Notes: generated from the sequence alone by a model not told the origin. DNA of 64,000 bases from a virus (IMGVR_UViG_3300025769_014365:32196-96195); one strand, 5' to 3'. Positions 52,153-60,106 are shown, counted from the stretch's first letter. A program made the numbers and translations.

Positions 52153-53914
52153 AGAAATAACGGTCAAGAACTTCATGAGCGTGGGCAACCAGGCACAGGC
52201 CATCGATTTCTCCAACAAGAGTTTGGTATTGGTGATAGGTGAGAACATGGACCTGGGCGGTGATGATGCTGGCGCCAGGAACGGTACTGGTAAAACAACC
52301 ATAATCAACGCATTAAGTTATGTGTTCTACGGTGAGGCACTCACGAACATCAGGAGGGACAACCTTGTGAACAAGACCAACGAGAAGGGCATGCTGGTTT
52401 CGGTCAAGTTCATCAAGAACGGTGTCACCTACACTATAGAGCGTGGACGTAAACCACAGATATTCAGATTCTACGCCAACGACATAGAACAGAAGGCGGA
52501 CAGCAACGAAGCACAAGGCGAGAACAGGGAGACCCAAGTAGAGATCAACAAATTATTGGGCATGACACACGCCATGTTCAAGAACATAGTGGCTCTGAAC
52601 ACCTACACGCAACCTTTCCTGAGCACCAAGCAGGCTGAACAGAGGGAGATCATAGAACAGTTGCTCGGTATCACTTTACTATCACAGAAAGCGGACCTAC
52701 TGCGTGAGAAACAGAAGGCAACGAAACAGTTGCTGACGGAAGAGAAGATGAGATTAGATGCCAAGGTAGCGTCCAACGAGAAGATACAAGAGTCCATAGA
52801 GAGCCTCAAGATCAGATCCGCCGCATGGAGCAAACAGAAGGCACAGGACATCGAAAGTTTCCGAGAGGCAATCGCGGAACTGGAGAAGGTGGACAGCGAG
52901 ATCGAGATCGAGAAACACAAGAAACTGCAGAAACACAACGAGGCACAGACAGCGTTGCGCAATCTAATGAAGGAGAAGGCCTACCACGAGGACTCTTTGA
53001 CCAAGGCTGAGAGCACAGTGGAGAAGACCGAGAAGGACCTGGAATTCGCGGAAGCGGCCAAGTGTCCCACTTGCGAGCAGGCGTTACACGACGACAAGCA
53101 CGAACACCTAGTTGGCAAACTGAAAACCAATCTAACAGAGAACCGTGAATACGCAGACAAACTAGGAAGTGATCTTGCCCAAATACAACAGGCGATAGAT
53201 GACATAGGAGACCTAGGACAGGTGCCAGACACCTACTATGACACCATAGACGAGGCCTACAACCACAAGGGATCACTGCAGGATCTCAAACGACAGTTGG
53301 AACACACGGAGAAGAAAGAGGACACCTACGCAGAGCAGATCGCGGAATTAGAAAGTAAGGCCATACAGCAAGTGGACTATGAGAAAGCCAACGAATTGGA
53401 AGACCTGCACAGGCACCAGGACTTCCTGTACAAGTTATTGACCGCCAAGGACTCGTTCATCAGGACCAGGATCATAGAACAGAACTTGACATACCTGAAC
53501 CAGAGACTGGCGTTCTTCTTGGGCAAGGTCAAACTGCCACACACTGTGACATTCCAAGCGGACCTGAGTGTGCGCATCGAGGAACTGGGCAGGGAGTTGG
53601 ATTTTGACAACCTGAGCAGGGGTGAACGTAACAGGCTGATACTAAGCATGAGCTGGGCGTTCAGAGACGTGTGGGAAAGTCTTTATCAACAGATCAACCT
53701 GTTGTTCATAGACGAGCTGGTGGATGCTGGCATGGACATATCCGGTGTTGAGAGTTCAATGGCAGTGCTGAAGGACATGGCGAGGACGCAACAAAAGAAC
53801 ATATTCCTGATTTCACACAAGGACGAGTTGGTAAGCAGGGTGAACTCCGTACTGAAAGTGGTAAAAGAAAACGGTTTTACCAACTATGCCAATGATGTCG
53901 ACATAATAGTGTAG
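52139..53914 (+). CDS. gp46: Recombination ATPase subunit gp46-like (Rad50/SbcC)
   Basis: This 591-residue ATPase pairs with gp47. Visible motifs are Walker A (GARNGTGKTT, near residue 44), a long coiled coil on both sides of the zinc hook CPTCEQ, the signature NLSRGERNRL, Walker B FIDELVDAGMD and the H-loop FLISHKDEL. It uses ATP to control opening of the gp47 active site. T4 gp46 is 560 residues. It is downstream of gp55 and gp47, so these late and recombination functions form one transcript. Confidence 0.93.
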   Translation: MLTIKEITVKNFMSVGNQAQAIDFSNKSLVLVIGENMDLGGDDAGARNGTGKTTIINALSYVFYGEALTNIRRDNLVNKTNEKGMLVSVKFIKNGVTYTIERGRKPQIFRFYANDIEQKADSNEAQGENRETQVEINKLLGMTHAMFKNIVALNTYTQPFLSTKQAEQREIIEQLLGITLLSQKADLLREKQKATKQLLTEEKMRLDAKVASNEKIQESIESLKIRSAAWSKQKAQDIESFREAIAELEKVDSEIEIEKHKKLQKHNEAQTALRNLMKEKAYHEDSLTKAESTVEKTEKDLEFAEAAKCPTCEQALHDDKHEHLVGKLKTNLTENREYADKLGSDLAQIQQAIDDIGDLGQVPDTYYDTIDEAYNHKGSLQDLKRQLEHTEKKEDTYAEQIAELESKAIQQVDYEKANELEDLHRHQDFLYKLLTAKDSFIRTRIIEQNLTYLNQRLAFFLGKVKLPHTVTFQADLSVRIEELGRELDFDNLSRGERNRLILSMSWAFRDVWESLYQQINLLFIDELVDAGMDISGVESSMAVLKDMARTQQKNIFLISHKDELVSRVNSVLKVVKENGFTNYANDVDIIV

Positions 53915-53922
53915 ATTTCCTA

Positions 53923-53952
53923 TTGACAGAACCACTTCTTACGTGCTTTAAT
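53923..53952 (+). promoter_or_regulatory. Sigma-70-type promoter ahead of the small basic gene
   Basis: TTGACA at 53923-53928 is followed after 18 bases by TTTAAT at 53947-53952 (one change from TATAAT), about 54 bases upstream of the ATG at 54006. The -35 box is perfect, so this could serve the host polymerase directly, in contrast to the late TATAAATA boxes. Confidence 0.6.
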
Positions 53953-54005
53953 TACACTGACGTTAATTAATGTTATCGTACGACAACAAAGGAAGGACGT
54001 AAATT

Positions 54006-54200
54006 ATGTCAAATGAAACACATGAATCAATCATGACCGAGATACAGACTTACTCAGAAGAGAATGGTAAGTTCGTAGACAAGGGTGTGAAAGCATCTGC
54101 GACAAGGGCCAGGAAGGCACTTGCGAACTTGGCTAAATTGATCAAAGCAAGAAGAAAAGAGATTCAAGAAATCAAGAACGCGGCAAAAGAGTCAGCGTAA
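54006..54200 (+). CDS. Small basic, histone-like protein (64 residues)
   Basis: This encodes MSNETHESIMTEIQTYSEEN followed by a basic helical part (KASATRARKALANLAKLIKA, RRKEIQEIKNAAKESA). The Lys/Ala/Arg-rich second half suggests DNA or RNA binding, as in small histone-like phage proteins. GGAAGGA precedes its ATG. It has its own sigma-70-type promoter and is followed by a strong terminator hairpin, so it forms a single-gene transcription unit. The function is a guess from composition. Confidence 0.65.
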   Translation: MSNETHESIMTEIQTYSEENGKFVDKGVKASATRARKALANLAKLIKARRKEIQEIKNAAKESA

Positions 54201-54225
54201 CCGATAATTGGATTTTGCAAAACCC

Positions 54226-54257
54226 AAACCCCCGGCTGGTGACAGTTGGGGGTTTTT
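54226..54257 (+). terminator. Rho-independent terminator, probably working both ways
   Basis: AAACCCCC (54226-54233) pairs with GGGGGTTT (54248-54255), closing a 14-base loop, and is followed by a T run. It ends the 64-residue gene. On the minus strand the same stem precedes a weaker T-rich run, and the radical SAM gene stops at 54258, so it may end both transcripts. Confidence 0.8.
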
Positions 54258-55274
54258 CTATAGTAAGTCAAAAAGTTCAGGTAAAAAATTTTCTTTTTGA
54301 AGTCCGGTAAATTTGTCTTGTGCTTGTAAATTTTGTTTTGCGGCTAATATAGATTTTTCTGTTCCGATCCACTCAATTTTCCTATTTTTGAAAAAACCCG
54401 GGTTTAACTTTTCAACAGTTTTCCCCACACGCTCGGGCAAATTTTGGTAATTGAATTCGTCTTCGTGGACAAAATTGAGTTCTATCTTCGTGGGCAATAG
54501 TTTGAACAGCTCTATCATTATTCTATCTATATACAAAATATTCAAATTACTCACAGTGAAATATATAGACAACCTATCCCTGCCAAAATTATCTATGTAC
54601 CTGAGAACATTGTCTCGGACCTGATTCCATTTAGCGGGTTGCCTAATGTATTCAAATATCTTACCGTACCCGTCAAGGGAAAAACAGATATTAAATTTAT
54701 CAAAACTTCTCAACAACTCTATTTGTTTGCTATTGAGCGTCACTGTTCCGTTAGTCTGGAGAGAAAAACTGGTTGATTTTTTTAAGTTAGAAAGAACTTT
54801 CCATAAAGAAAAAGATTTTAAGGTTTCGCCCCCAATGAATTCTATGTGTTCTAGATTTTTTATCTGGCTAATATGAGAGGGATCTGTTTCCAATACCAAC
54901 CCATGTTCCGTGATAATTTTTTCTTTTGGATACATGCTGGAGGCTTTTTTCCACCATGCTGTGCTGGAATCGGGATGACACATCACACAGTAAAGGTTAC
55001 ATAAATTGCCCGTAGGAATCACTACGATTTTTACATTCCTTTTTGACAATCCTAGATACCGTTCATAGAGTCTGTTTGAAACTAACCTTTTACTAATTCC
55101 TCCCTCATCTTCCGTCTTATAACAACGTCTGCAGAATTGACTTCTTATTCCTTTATTATGATCAGATAAAAGTTCAGGAAGTGATTGCTTTTCGTAATTT
55201 TTTCCCAACATACAGCATGGGTTATTGGTTTGATAATCGTGGGCAATGAATGGTCTCACACACTTATTTGACAT
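54258..55274 (-). CDS. Radical SAM protein with N-terminal twitch-type Cys domain (copy 6)
   Basis: This 338-residue member stands about 39 kb from the other five. It is the shortest and has Cys5, Cys20-Cys21 and Cys48/Cys51 (CRRC) in the N-terminal domain and CNLYCVMC (Cys92, 96, 99) as the SAM cluster motif, with IGGETLK after it. The CC pair makes it subtype A-like. Its DNA looks more AT-rich than the flanking genes (many A and T runs), which suggests a separate origin. It overlaps the GIY-YIG gene by 11 bases. Confidence 0.85.
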   Translation of the reverse strand: MSNKCVRPFIAHDYQTNNPCCMLGKNYEKQSLPELLSDHNKGIRSQFCRRCYKTEDEGGISKRLVSNRLYERYLGLSKRNVKIVVIPTGNLCNLYCVMCHPDSSTAWWKKASSMYPKEKIITEHGLVLETDPSHISQIKNLEHIEFIGGETLKSFSLWKVLSNLKKSTSFSLQTNGTVTLNSKQIELLRSFDKFNICFSLDGYGKIFEYIRQPAKWNQVRDNVLRYIDNFGRDRLSIYFTVSNLNILYIDRIMIELFKLLPTKIELNFVHEDEFNYQNLPERVGKTVEKLNPGFFKNRKIEWIGTEKSILAAKQNLQAQDKFTGLQKENFLPELFDLL

Positions 55275-55674
55275 TCTTTAGAATTCCTTTGCCGTGCACA
55301 CGAACACGGATGTGTCCGTTGTAGTAGTCATTACTCTCCAGAACTTTACGAGCGAACTGCTCTCGGGCTTCAACGTATGAAAGTTCGGCTTTGGAATGAC
55401 AATAAAACAAAATCTCCCTCTTAAATTTTTCCCGGCCTAGTTTAAAAACGTCGGCTGTGAGTTCATCACTGCTACCGTAATAATCCTGCCAGTCGGAATC
55501 CACCTTATATCTACGCTTGTTCTTCCTGCCTTTCAGTGGCGGACGGGATCTTTTGAATCTTGCTAGTTTTTTTCCTATGTACATCCTACCGTTTGTGGTG
55601 TTTGTTATGAGGTACACAAACCCCACAACTTCTTCCGGAATATCAGTAATTTCTTTTCCTCGATACGTCCACAT
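55264..55674 (-). CDS. GIY-YIG-like endonuclease
   Basis: This 136-residue protein contains VGFVYLITNTTNGRMYIGKK, in which GFVYLI and MYIGKK stand in for the GIY and YIG strands of the nuclease fold, followed by conserved basic residues (KGRKNKRRYK) and DYYGSSDEL. Small phage GIY-YIG proteins include mobile endonucleases and repair enzymes. The active-site Tyr and Arg positions look plausible, but the Glu is not certain. It overlaps the radical SAM gene and precedes a glycosyltransferase by 12 bases. Confidence 0.7.
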   Translation of the reverse strand: MWTYRGKEITDIPEEVVGFVYLITNTTNGRMYIGKKLARFKRSRPPLKGRKNKRRYKVDSDWQDYYGSSDELTADVFKLGREKFKREILFYCHSKAELSYVEAREQFARKVLESNDYYNGHIRVRVHGKGILKNVK

Positions 55675-55686
55675 TTGAAAGATTTC

Positions 55687-56796
55687 CTATAGGTTCATCC
55701 GCTTGTACACTGTACTTAATAGAGTATCGCCGCCACATATCAAATCAAATATGGTCTGTGTGTGTGAATAGTATTTGTTCTTACGTTTATTCCAAAATGT
55801 TTGGTAATTGTGCTGTGCGGTTTGTGCCAACTTGTCCCGAGCGGTCTCGGAATCGTGTATGTGATCGAGGAACGCTGTCAGGCATGATAATTTTTCCTTT
55901 GTATCTGACTCAGAGTGCCACTGTTCGTAGAAACCATTGTCATACAGAAGATATCCGTAGTCCAGCAAACGATCATGCTGTGGTCTGTGTCCCAAATGCA
56001 CTATAGGTATACCAAGCGCTATGGGTCGGAAGGTCTTTTCTGTGAAGTGCCAATCACCGGTGACTCGTGTTTCCAACACCAACTCGCAGAACGCCTGTTC
56101 GTAGATTTTGAAATTTGGCAAACCATTGCCAAATGCTCTCAGAGCGTTGATGTATTGTCCGGTACCATGCTGTCTCTCTAGGTCTTGGATCAGTTTTTGT
56201 TTACCAACATCCAGCGACTCGCTCGTGTTTGTGCCCACGGAGGTGGCAAATTGGTGCCATATCTTTGAACCACGAAGTTGATCGCCTATTGCTTTCCTGA
56301 AAGGATCTTTGAACACCGTCTGTATCATGAAGGTCTTTGTAGGTTGTCGACTTTTGTGTAACTCCTGTGCCAAAAGCAGGTTAAAGTAATGACTTATCAG
56401 CTGTTCCCAGGCGTCTATGTTGTGCACCTTGATGTTCCTATATGTTCTTTCGAAATAGCCATTGACAATTATAGTTACAGGACAGGACATGGCCAAGTTA
56501 TCCAGTTTATTCATTATCGATGTGGGTATGTGCCATGGATGGTTGCTGTACACTATTAACGCACGAACGCGGCCTTGCTCCATAAGGTCAATGACCTTGA
56601 TGTGCGGACTATCTGATCGTTTCTCATCAACAAAACTTTCGTCCACAAAGAGCCTATCTATCGTTTGATGTTGACAAATCTGTGACAGTTGAGTCAAATC
56701 GATTTCTTGGAGATTTACTCCGCCCGATTCTCGGAAAAATTCCGCCACCCAGCTGGGCAAGTCCAGTCCATGATTCAAAAGATTGTTCTCTACCAT
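55687..56796 (-). CDS. Glycosyltransferase-like protein, exostosin/GT10-like
   Basis: This protein (369 residues from ATG 56796) has a C-terminal half with LVLETRVTGDWHFTEKTFRP and ALGIPIVHLGHRPQHDRLLD, similar to the acceptor-proximal motif of GT10 and exostosin-type glycosyltransferases (V/L-x-E-T...F-x-T-E-K...A-x-G-x-P). A further downstream region (DNGFYEQWHSESD) is also typical. I use ATG 56796 because GGAAAG precedes it; the longer frame starts with TTG at 56823 and has no ribosome site. Donor unknown. Confidence 0.65.
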   Translation of the reverse strand: MVENNLLNHGLDLPSWVAEFFRESGGVNLQEIDLTQLSQICQHQTIDRLFVDESFVDEKRSDSPHIKVIDLMEQGRVRALIVYSNHPWHIPTSIMNKLDNLAMSCPVTIIVNGYFERTYRNIKVHNIDAWEQLISHYFNLLLAQELHKSRQPTKTFMIQTVFKDPFRKAIGDQLRGSKIWHQFATSVGTNTSESLDVGKQKLIQDLERQHGTGQYINALRAFGNGLPNFKIYEQAFCELVLETRVTGDWHFTEKTFRPIALGIPIVHLGHRPQHDRLLDYGYLLYDNGFYEQWHSESDTKEKLSCLTAFLDHIHDSETARDKLAQTAQHNYQTFWNKRKNKYYSHTQTIFDLICGGDTLLSTVYKRMNL

Positions 56797-57119
56797 CAGT
56801 TCTTTCCGCAATACATGTCGCAACGATATAGTCTTCCTTCCTTAATTTCCAAATCCAGAGACATTATTTCATTCACAGACAGCATGACTGGTATTTAAAG
56901 CCAAAAAGATTGACCCAGAAAGAAAACTCGTATAAACAAGTGCGATAGGCAAACCACAACTTCTCAAAAAAATCTCATAGGCAAACATAGCATCGCAACC
57001 AGTGAGCAAGGAAATGCGGCTTAACAGCGACAGGTGAATCCTTTGATGCAAACGGCAAAAAATGATGGGGCTCTTAGAAAAAGATAATCCCTAGGTCTGT
57101 CATGGATTATTATACAAAG
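56797..57119. other. Non-coding stretch before the structured RNA candidate
   Basis: Apart from the last bases of leader for the glycosyltransferase, this stretch has no credible protein gene on either strand. It contains two identical ten-base words, ATAGGCAAAC, at 56945-56954 and 56977-56986. Open frames here lack ribosome sites and continuity with neighbours. It may hold the promoter or the 5' part of the RNA. Confidence 0.4.
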
Positions 57120-57193
57120 ACATGGCGGGCTCGCGTTGTAATGAATGAGCTAACGGGTACAGCACAACCGCCCGACTACGGTAGCGATGTATA

Positions 57194-57270
57194 GTGACTG
57201 CGAACTCACCACAGGGTTCAAGTCGGTTCGGCTAGAAATAGCCGAATTGTGACTGCTCATCTACCACAGG
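57194..57270 (+). repeat. Two 22-base direct repeats around the GAAA hairpin
   Basis: GTGACTGC...ACCACAGG occurs at 57194-57215 and again at 57249-57270. The first eight and the last eight bases are identical, while the central six differ (GAACTC against TCATCT). The units are 55 bases apart from start to start, and the perfect GAAA hairpin lies between them. Confidence 0.75.
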
Positions 57271-57271
57271 C

Positions 57272-57295
57272 GACGCATAAATGCGTCACTTTTTT
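57272..57295 (+). terminator. Terminator-like hairpin with T run
   Basis: GACGCAT (57272-57278) and ATGCGTC (57281-57287) form a seven-base stem; the minimal two-base gap would open to a four-base TAAA loop with six pairs. ACTTTTTT follows on the plus strand. It would end the RNA candidate about 90 bases before the next gene. Confidence 0.6.
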
Positions 57296-57385
57296 CCACA
57301 ACTGCGTAAGTTAAAAAAAGAAACGAGCGCTAGCGAAGTTTCAGATGGCGTAAGCCGTCTCTGACAGGCCATTAAGTACACTACA

Positions 57386-58156
57386 ATGGAACTACTCTGG
57401 GATCACACTCTGGGCAAACAGGAACACACGGACGTGGTGCTGTGCCGACCCATGGCCAAGGTGGACTCTGACGAGGAACACGAGGCCCTGGATCGCGGTT
57501 GGCTGGCGCTGGACCACCCTGTGATGAATCAGGAGGTGTGGTACCAGTCACGTAGCACACGCATAGACCTGGACCGCTACAAGCCCAGATACACCAAACA
57601 CCAGTGGGACGGCCGTGACATCGGCACCAAGATAATAGACGCCAGCGAGATGGTGAGGCTGTTGGGACTGCCACACATATACGAACAGTACATGAAGCGC
57701 AAGGGCTTCTCGCAGGACTACACACCGTTCGCCCACTACCACGACAGGGACCAGTTCATGATATTCTACGTGGGCACCGCGGACAACATAATAGGATTCA
57801 CCAAGCAGAAGAGGTACAAGTACGAGATGGACCACTACAGCACCATCGACACCTACGACAGCCGGGACCTGGCGGGACTGGAGTCGGTGATACACGCCAA
57901 CACCGTGGCAATATCAGACATCACGCTGGACATGGAGATCGAGTGGGCCTCCATGAACGATGTGGGTTACTTCTACATGGGTTCGGGCTATGAGCGGAGT
58001 AGCCTGTACAAGGCCAACTTCAAGGGCTTCGAGTGGTGGACGGGCACGGAGTGGAGCCGGGACAAGAAGCAGTATCGCAGGCTGTGTGAGCGTGACTCTA
58101 GGATCGATCGGTTTTCGGATCTCGGAAACCTTTCACTGATTCCAGATAAGACCTAG
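57386..58156 (+). CDS. Acyltransferase-like protein (GNAT / arginyl-transferase-like end)
   Basis: This 256-residue protein has a C-terminal part (DVGYFYMGSGYERSSLYKAN, FKGFEWWTGTEWSRDKKQY) that recalls the end of aminoacyl-tRNA-protein transferases and related GNAT-fold enzymes, where a Y-x-G-x-x-Y-K-A stretch lines the active site. The N-terminal half (DRDQFMIFYVGTADNIIGFT) is beta-rich. It stands alone on the plus strand downstream of the structured RNA and overlaps the convergent gene by 59 bases. A transferase role is a suggestion only. Confidence 0.6.
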   Translation: MELLWDHTLGKQEHTDVVLCRPMAKVDSDEEHEALDRGWLALDHPVMNQEVWYQSRSTRIDLDRYKPRYTKHQWDGRDIGTKIIDASEMVRLLGLPHIYEQYMKRKGFSQDYTPFAHYHDRDQFMIFYVGTADNIIGFTKQKRYKYEMDHYSTIDTYDSRDLAGLESVIHANTVAISDITLDMEIEWASMNDVGYFYMGSGYERSSLYKANFKGFEWWTGTEWSRDKKQYRRLCERDSRIDRFSDLGNLSLIPDKT

Positions 58157-58631
58157 ACCAATTTTTATAATAGGGACCTTTCTCTAACATCTCAGAATAT
58201 CTGTTCAGTTTAGACAATCTCTGTGCGAGGAACAGTGTGTAATGGCCGTTGTTCAGTTTGACGTCTTTCACACGTTCATCTATCTCAGGGTGGTCCTCCA
58301 GTATCACTATGTCCCTGCGCATGTAGTATCCGTTGAGGTCATGGGCCAACCGTTCGGTCTCGGCCGCCGTGAAGTGGTCCGGTTCCGCTATCATGACCAG
58401 CACGTCCTTCTCATCGAAGTCGAAGTCCGCGATGTGTTGCGACAGCGTGGGGTAGTCAGCAACTCCGTCCAGTTCCAGGAACTCCACCCTGCCATCTATG
58501 ATGGCCTTCCGCGCGAACGGGCAAGGCGGTAGGTCACCGAAAACGGGATTTGGTCGTGTGACGAAATCACTGATCCAGTGCTTGATCGTCTGGGTGGGTG
58601 TCTGTTTGTTGTTCTTCGGTTGAGTCATCAT
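58098..58631 (-). CDS. Protein of unknown function with PCPFA motif
   Basis: This 177-residue protein contains NPVFGDLPPCPFARKA near its start, followed by an acidic region (HIADFDFDEKDVLVMIAEPD) and a helical C-terminus. The PCPFA segment appears in a conserved family of unknown role, and it has one Cys only. It overlaps the coiled-coil gene by 65 bases and the convergent transferase gene by 59 bases. No function can be given. Confidence 0.65.
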   Translation of the reverse strand: MMTQPKNNKQTPTQTIKHWISDFVTRPNPVFGDLPPCPFARKAIIDGRVEFLELDGVADYPTLSQHIADFDFDEKDVLVMIAEPDHFTAAETERLAHDLNGYYMRRDIVILEDHPEIDERVKDVKLNNGHYTLFLAQRLSKLNRYSEMLEKGPYYKNWSRSYLESVKGFRDPKTDRS

Positions 58632-58893
58632 TTATGTCCTTGATCCGCTGTAGCGCCTCCTGTAGCAACTTCTCCTTGGTGTCCAGTTTGGCCTCCAGGT
58701 TCGCTATGGTCTTGTTGAGTTCACCTATCTTGTGTCCGCAACTTTGAACATCGTCGTTGCTGTGTTCCAACTTGATCATCAACTGCTTGATTCGGCTCTC
58801 CTTGCCCTTGGCGTTCGCCAAGGCGTCATCCCTGTCCTTCGAGATGTCCTGGATTGTGGCCTTGAGTTCTTTGACTAGATCGTTAGTCGACAT
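58567..58893 (-). CDS. Coiled-coil protein (108 residues)
   Basis: Most of this protein is a long charged coiled coil (DLVKELKATIQDISKDRDDA, KIGELNKTIANLEAKLDTKE), ending in an acidic tail (DDSTEEQQTDTHPDDQ). It may be an assembly or scaffold partner. It lies between the hub genes and the PCPFA gene. There is no motif to name it. Confidence 0.6.
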   Translation of the reverse strand: MSTNDLVKELKATIQDISKDRDDALANAKGKESRIKQLMIKLEHSNDDVQSCGHKIGELNKTIANLEAKLDTKEKLLQEALQRIKDINDDSTEEQQTDTHPDDQALDQ

Positions 58894-58944
58894 AATGTTC
58901 TGTAATTATCTGGTTTTTTGCGCACCATAATAGTATACTATATT

Positions 58945-59157
58945 CTAGAAGAAAGGCTGACCGGTTTTTTTTGTGGTTTCCATATTTTCCTTTACCAATT
59001 GTGATACCACGCCGCGTTCATCTGGTGAGAGGTTGAGTGCCTCTTGCCAGGTTATACCGCCACGCATGAACCAACACACCTTCATTGTTTCCAGTTTGAG
59101 ATTTTTGACCTGGTTATCGAAATCCTTAAGGTAACTCACTATGTCAGAGTCCCCCAT
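58945..59157 (-). CDS. Small baseplate-hub-associated protein, possibly gp51-like
   Basis: This 70-residue protein ends in METTKKTGQPFF and contains VCWFMRGGITWQEALNLSPD, a segment I associate with small proteins beside gp26 in marine T4-like phages, where T4 has gp51 (hub assembly). Homology to T4 gp51 is not evident from sequence. It lies 11 bases downstream of the gp26-like gene on the same strand. Confidence 0.55.
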   Translation of the reverse strand: MGDSDIVSYLKDFDNQVKNLKLETMKVCWFMRGGITWQEALNLSPDERGVVSQLVKENMETTKKTGQPFF

Positions 59158-59168
59158 TGACAGTAGTT

Positions 59169-60038
59169 TTACCCGAAAAAATTTGAGTTATCGTATGTCA
59201 CCGGTACTTCGAAAGAAGCAGGTGCACCCTTTTTTATTTGATCCTCTGTTGATTTAATCTTCAACGGAGGTATCTGTGCCTGTAACCTTAGGTTAGAGAG
59301 TTTATCTTGTATCTCTTTTATGGTCTTGGTGTCTGCCTTGTTGCAGAATTCAATTATTTGTGCCCGGTCAACTACTGTGTTGCCCTCGGGTGTTGTTATA
59401 GACTTGATTGAATCCACCAACAGTGAGAAGTTTACCATGTTCAATGTTTCGAAACTTTTGGCGAAAGCGGTCTGCTTCTGCTCTTCTGTCATCGCACTGC
59501 TGTCTATGGTGCCGTACATCTTCTGTTGTTCGAACCTCGCGATCTGGATCTTTGTTAGCGTTCTGTAGTCAAGAGGTCGTATCTCTATCTTGAATCCTTT
59601 TGACGTGGTGGTCTCGTCCTCTATCTTGGCCTTGCCTAGGTCCTCTAGTAGTGCTGGCAAGTTGAGTGAATGGGATTGCTCCTCGTTAGTGCCCGGCACA
59701 CGGAAACTGATGTCCATTGTCTCGCCATAGGTCGCTATCCTGATAGCCAACAGCACCGCATCGGTGTCGTAGTTGACCATCTTCCATGGATCTAAAAGGT
59801 TTGGCACACAGCTCTTGATGACATCCACAGTGGCCTGACCGTTGATCATGGCGTCAGGTGTCTTGAATGCCAACTCGTCTTTTACAGTCATGGGCAGTAT
59901 GGGTATGTCACCGGTCTCGGTGGGCGTGAACACATCCTTGGGATAATATCTGCCACCACTGGGTAACTTGATGTATATGGCCGGTTGCCTGTAGTATTTC
60001 TGTAATGGGTTAGAATTTTCCATATTTTTTGTATCCAT
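59169..60038 (-). CDS. gp26: Baseplate hub assembly protein gp26-like
   Basis: This 289-residue protein has QPAIYIKLPSGGRYYPKDVF, then ILPMTVKDELAFKTPDAMIN, GQATVDVIKSCVPNLLDPWK and YDTDAVLLAIRIATYGETMD, the landmarks of gp26-type hub assembly proteins in T4-like phages; T4 gp26 is shorter (208). It helps build the central hub before wedges attach. The ATG used is at 60038, with an alternative at 60023. A perfect TATAAATA late box stands about 30 bases upstream on the minus strand. Confidence 0.75.
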   Translation of the reverse strand: MDTKNMENSNPLQKYYRQPAIYIKLPSGGRYYPKDVFTPTETGDIPILPMTVKDELAFKTPDAMINGQATVDVIKSCVPNLLDPWKMVNYDTDAVLLAIRIATYGETMDISFRVPGTNEEQSHSLNLPALLEDLGKAKIEDETTTSKGFKIEIRPLDYRTLTKIQIARFEQQKMYGTIDSSAMTEEQKQTAFAKSFETLNMVNFSLLVDSIKSITTPEGNTVVDRAQIIEFCNKADTKTIKEIQDKLSNLRLQAQIPPLKIKSTEDQIKKGAPASFEVPVTYDNSNFFG

Positions 60039-60068
60039 AAATATACACTAAAAGCGTATAGGCGTCAA

Positions 60069-60076
60069 TATTTATA
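60069..60076 (-). promoter_or_regulatory. T4-type late promoter TATAAATA for the gp26 block
   Basis: The minus strand reads TATAAATA, identical to the T4 late consensus, about 30 bases before the gp26-like ATG. It lies in the gap between the divergent hub and tape-measure genes, so it is well placed for late expression. Confidence 0.7.
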
Positions 60077-60080
60077 TGCG

Positions 60081-60088
60081 TATAAAAA
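60081..60088 (+). promoter_or_regulatory. Late-promoter-like sequence TATAAAAA for the tape-measure gene
   Basis: TATAAAAA, one change from TATAAATA, stands about 18 bases upstream of the ATG at 60107 on the plus strand, five bases from the opposite-strand box. The pair would drive the two divergent late units. Confidence 0.45.
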
Positions 60089-60106
60089 AGCGAGAAATAA
60101 AACCGT

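Larger units (their letters stand above)
57120..57364 (+). ncRNA. Candidate structured non-coding RNA or long RNA leader
   Basis: Several stems are evident by eye. CGGGC (57126-57130) pairs with GCCCG (57170-57174), with GTTGT/ACAAC inside. TTCGGCTA (57227-57234) and TAGCCGAA (57239-57246) form a perfect eight-base stem with a GAAA loop. GACGCAT/ATGCGTC (57272-57287) is followed by a T run. GAAAC/GTTTC (57320-57342) and GATGGC/GCCGTC (57344-57359, loop GTAA) lie further down. GAAA and GTAA are GNRA tetraloops only on the plus strand, which fixes the sense. Two 22-base direct repeats flank the GAAA hairpin. It could be a free RNA ending at the T run, or a leader for the gene at 57386. No known class is recognised. 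Confidence 0.5.

Noticed and set aside
56869-57051. 60-residue minus-strand frame with hydrophobic content
   Set aside because: No ribosome site, it starts within the gene-free region and overlaps candidate RNA sequence; it is likely chance.
56930-57080. Possible tmRNA: short reading frames beginning GCA-AAC or GCA-ACC and ending in a stop, and a GGGGCTC start-like sequence
   Set aside because: No T-arm, no tRNA-like acceptor end and no ATTCGAC-type D-loop sequence could be placed on either strand; the short frames end without the usual tag C-terminus.
57060-57260. Possible group I intron core
   Set aside because: Only weak resemblance to one core segment; no complete set of core pairings, and no interrupted gene flanks the region.
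57194-57270. Possible CRISPR-like repeats
   Set aside because: Only two copies, with internal differences and a hairpin between them; no further units or cas-like genes are present.
57120-57300. Possible tRNA because of the GGTTCAAGTC word
   Set aside because: The flanking bases do not form a T stem, and no seven-base acceptor stem or anticodon arm fits on either strand.
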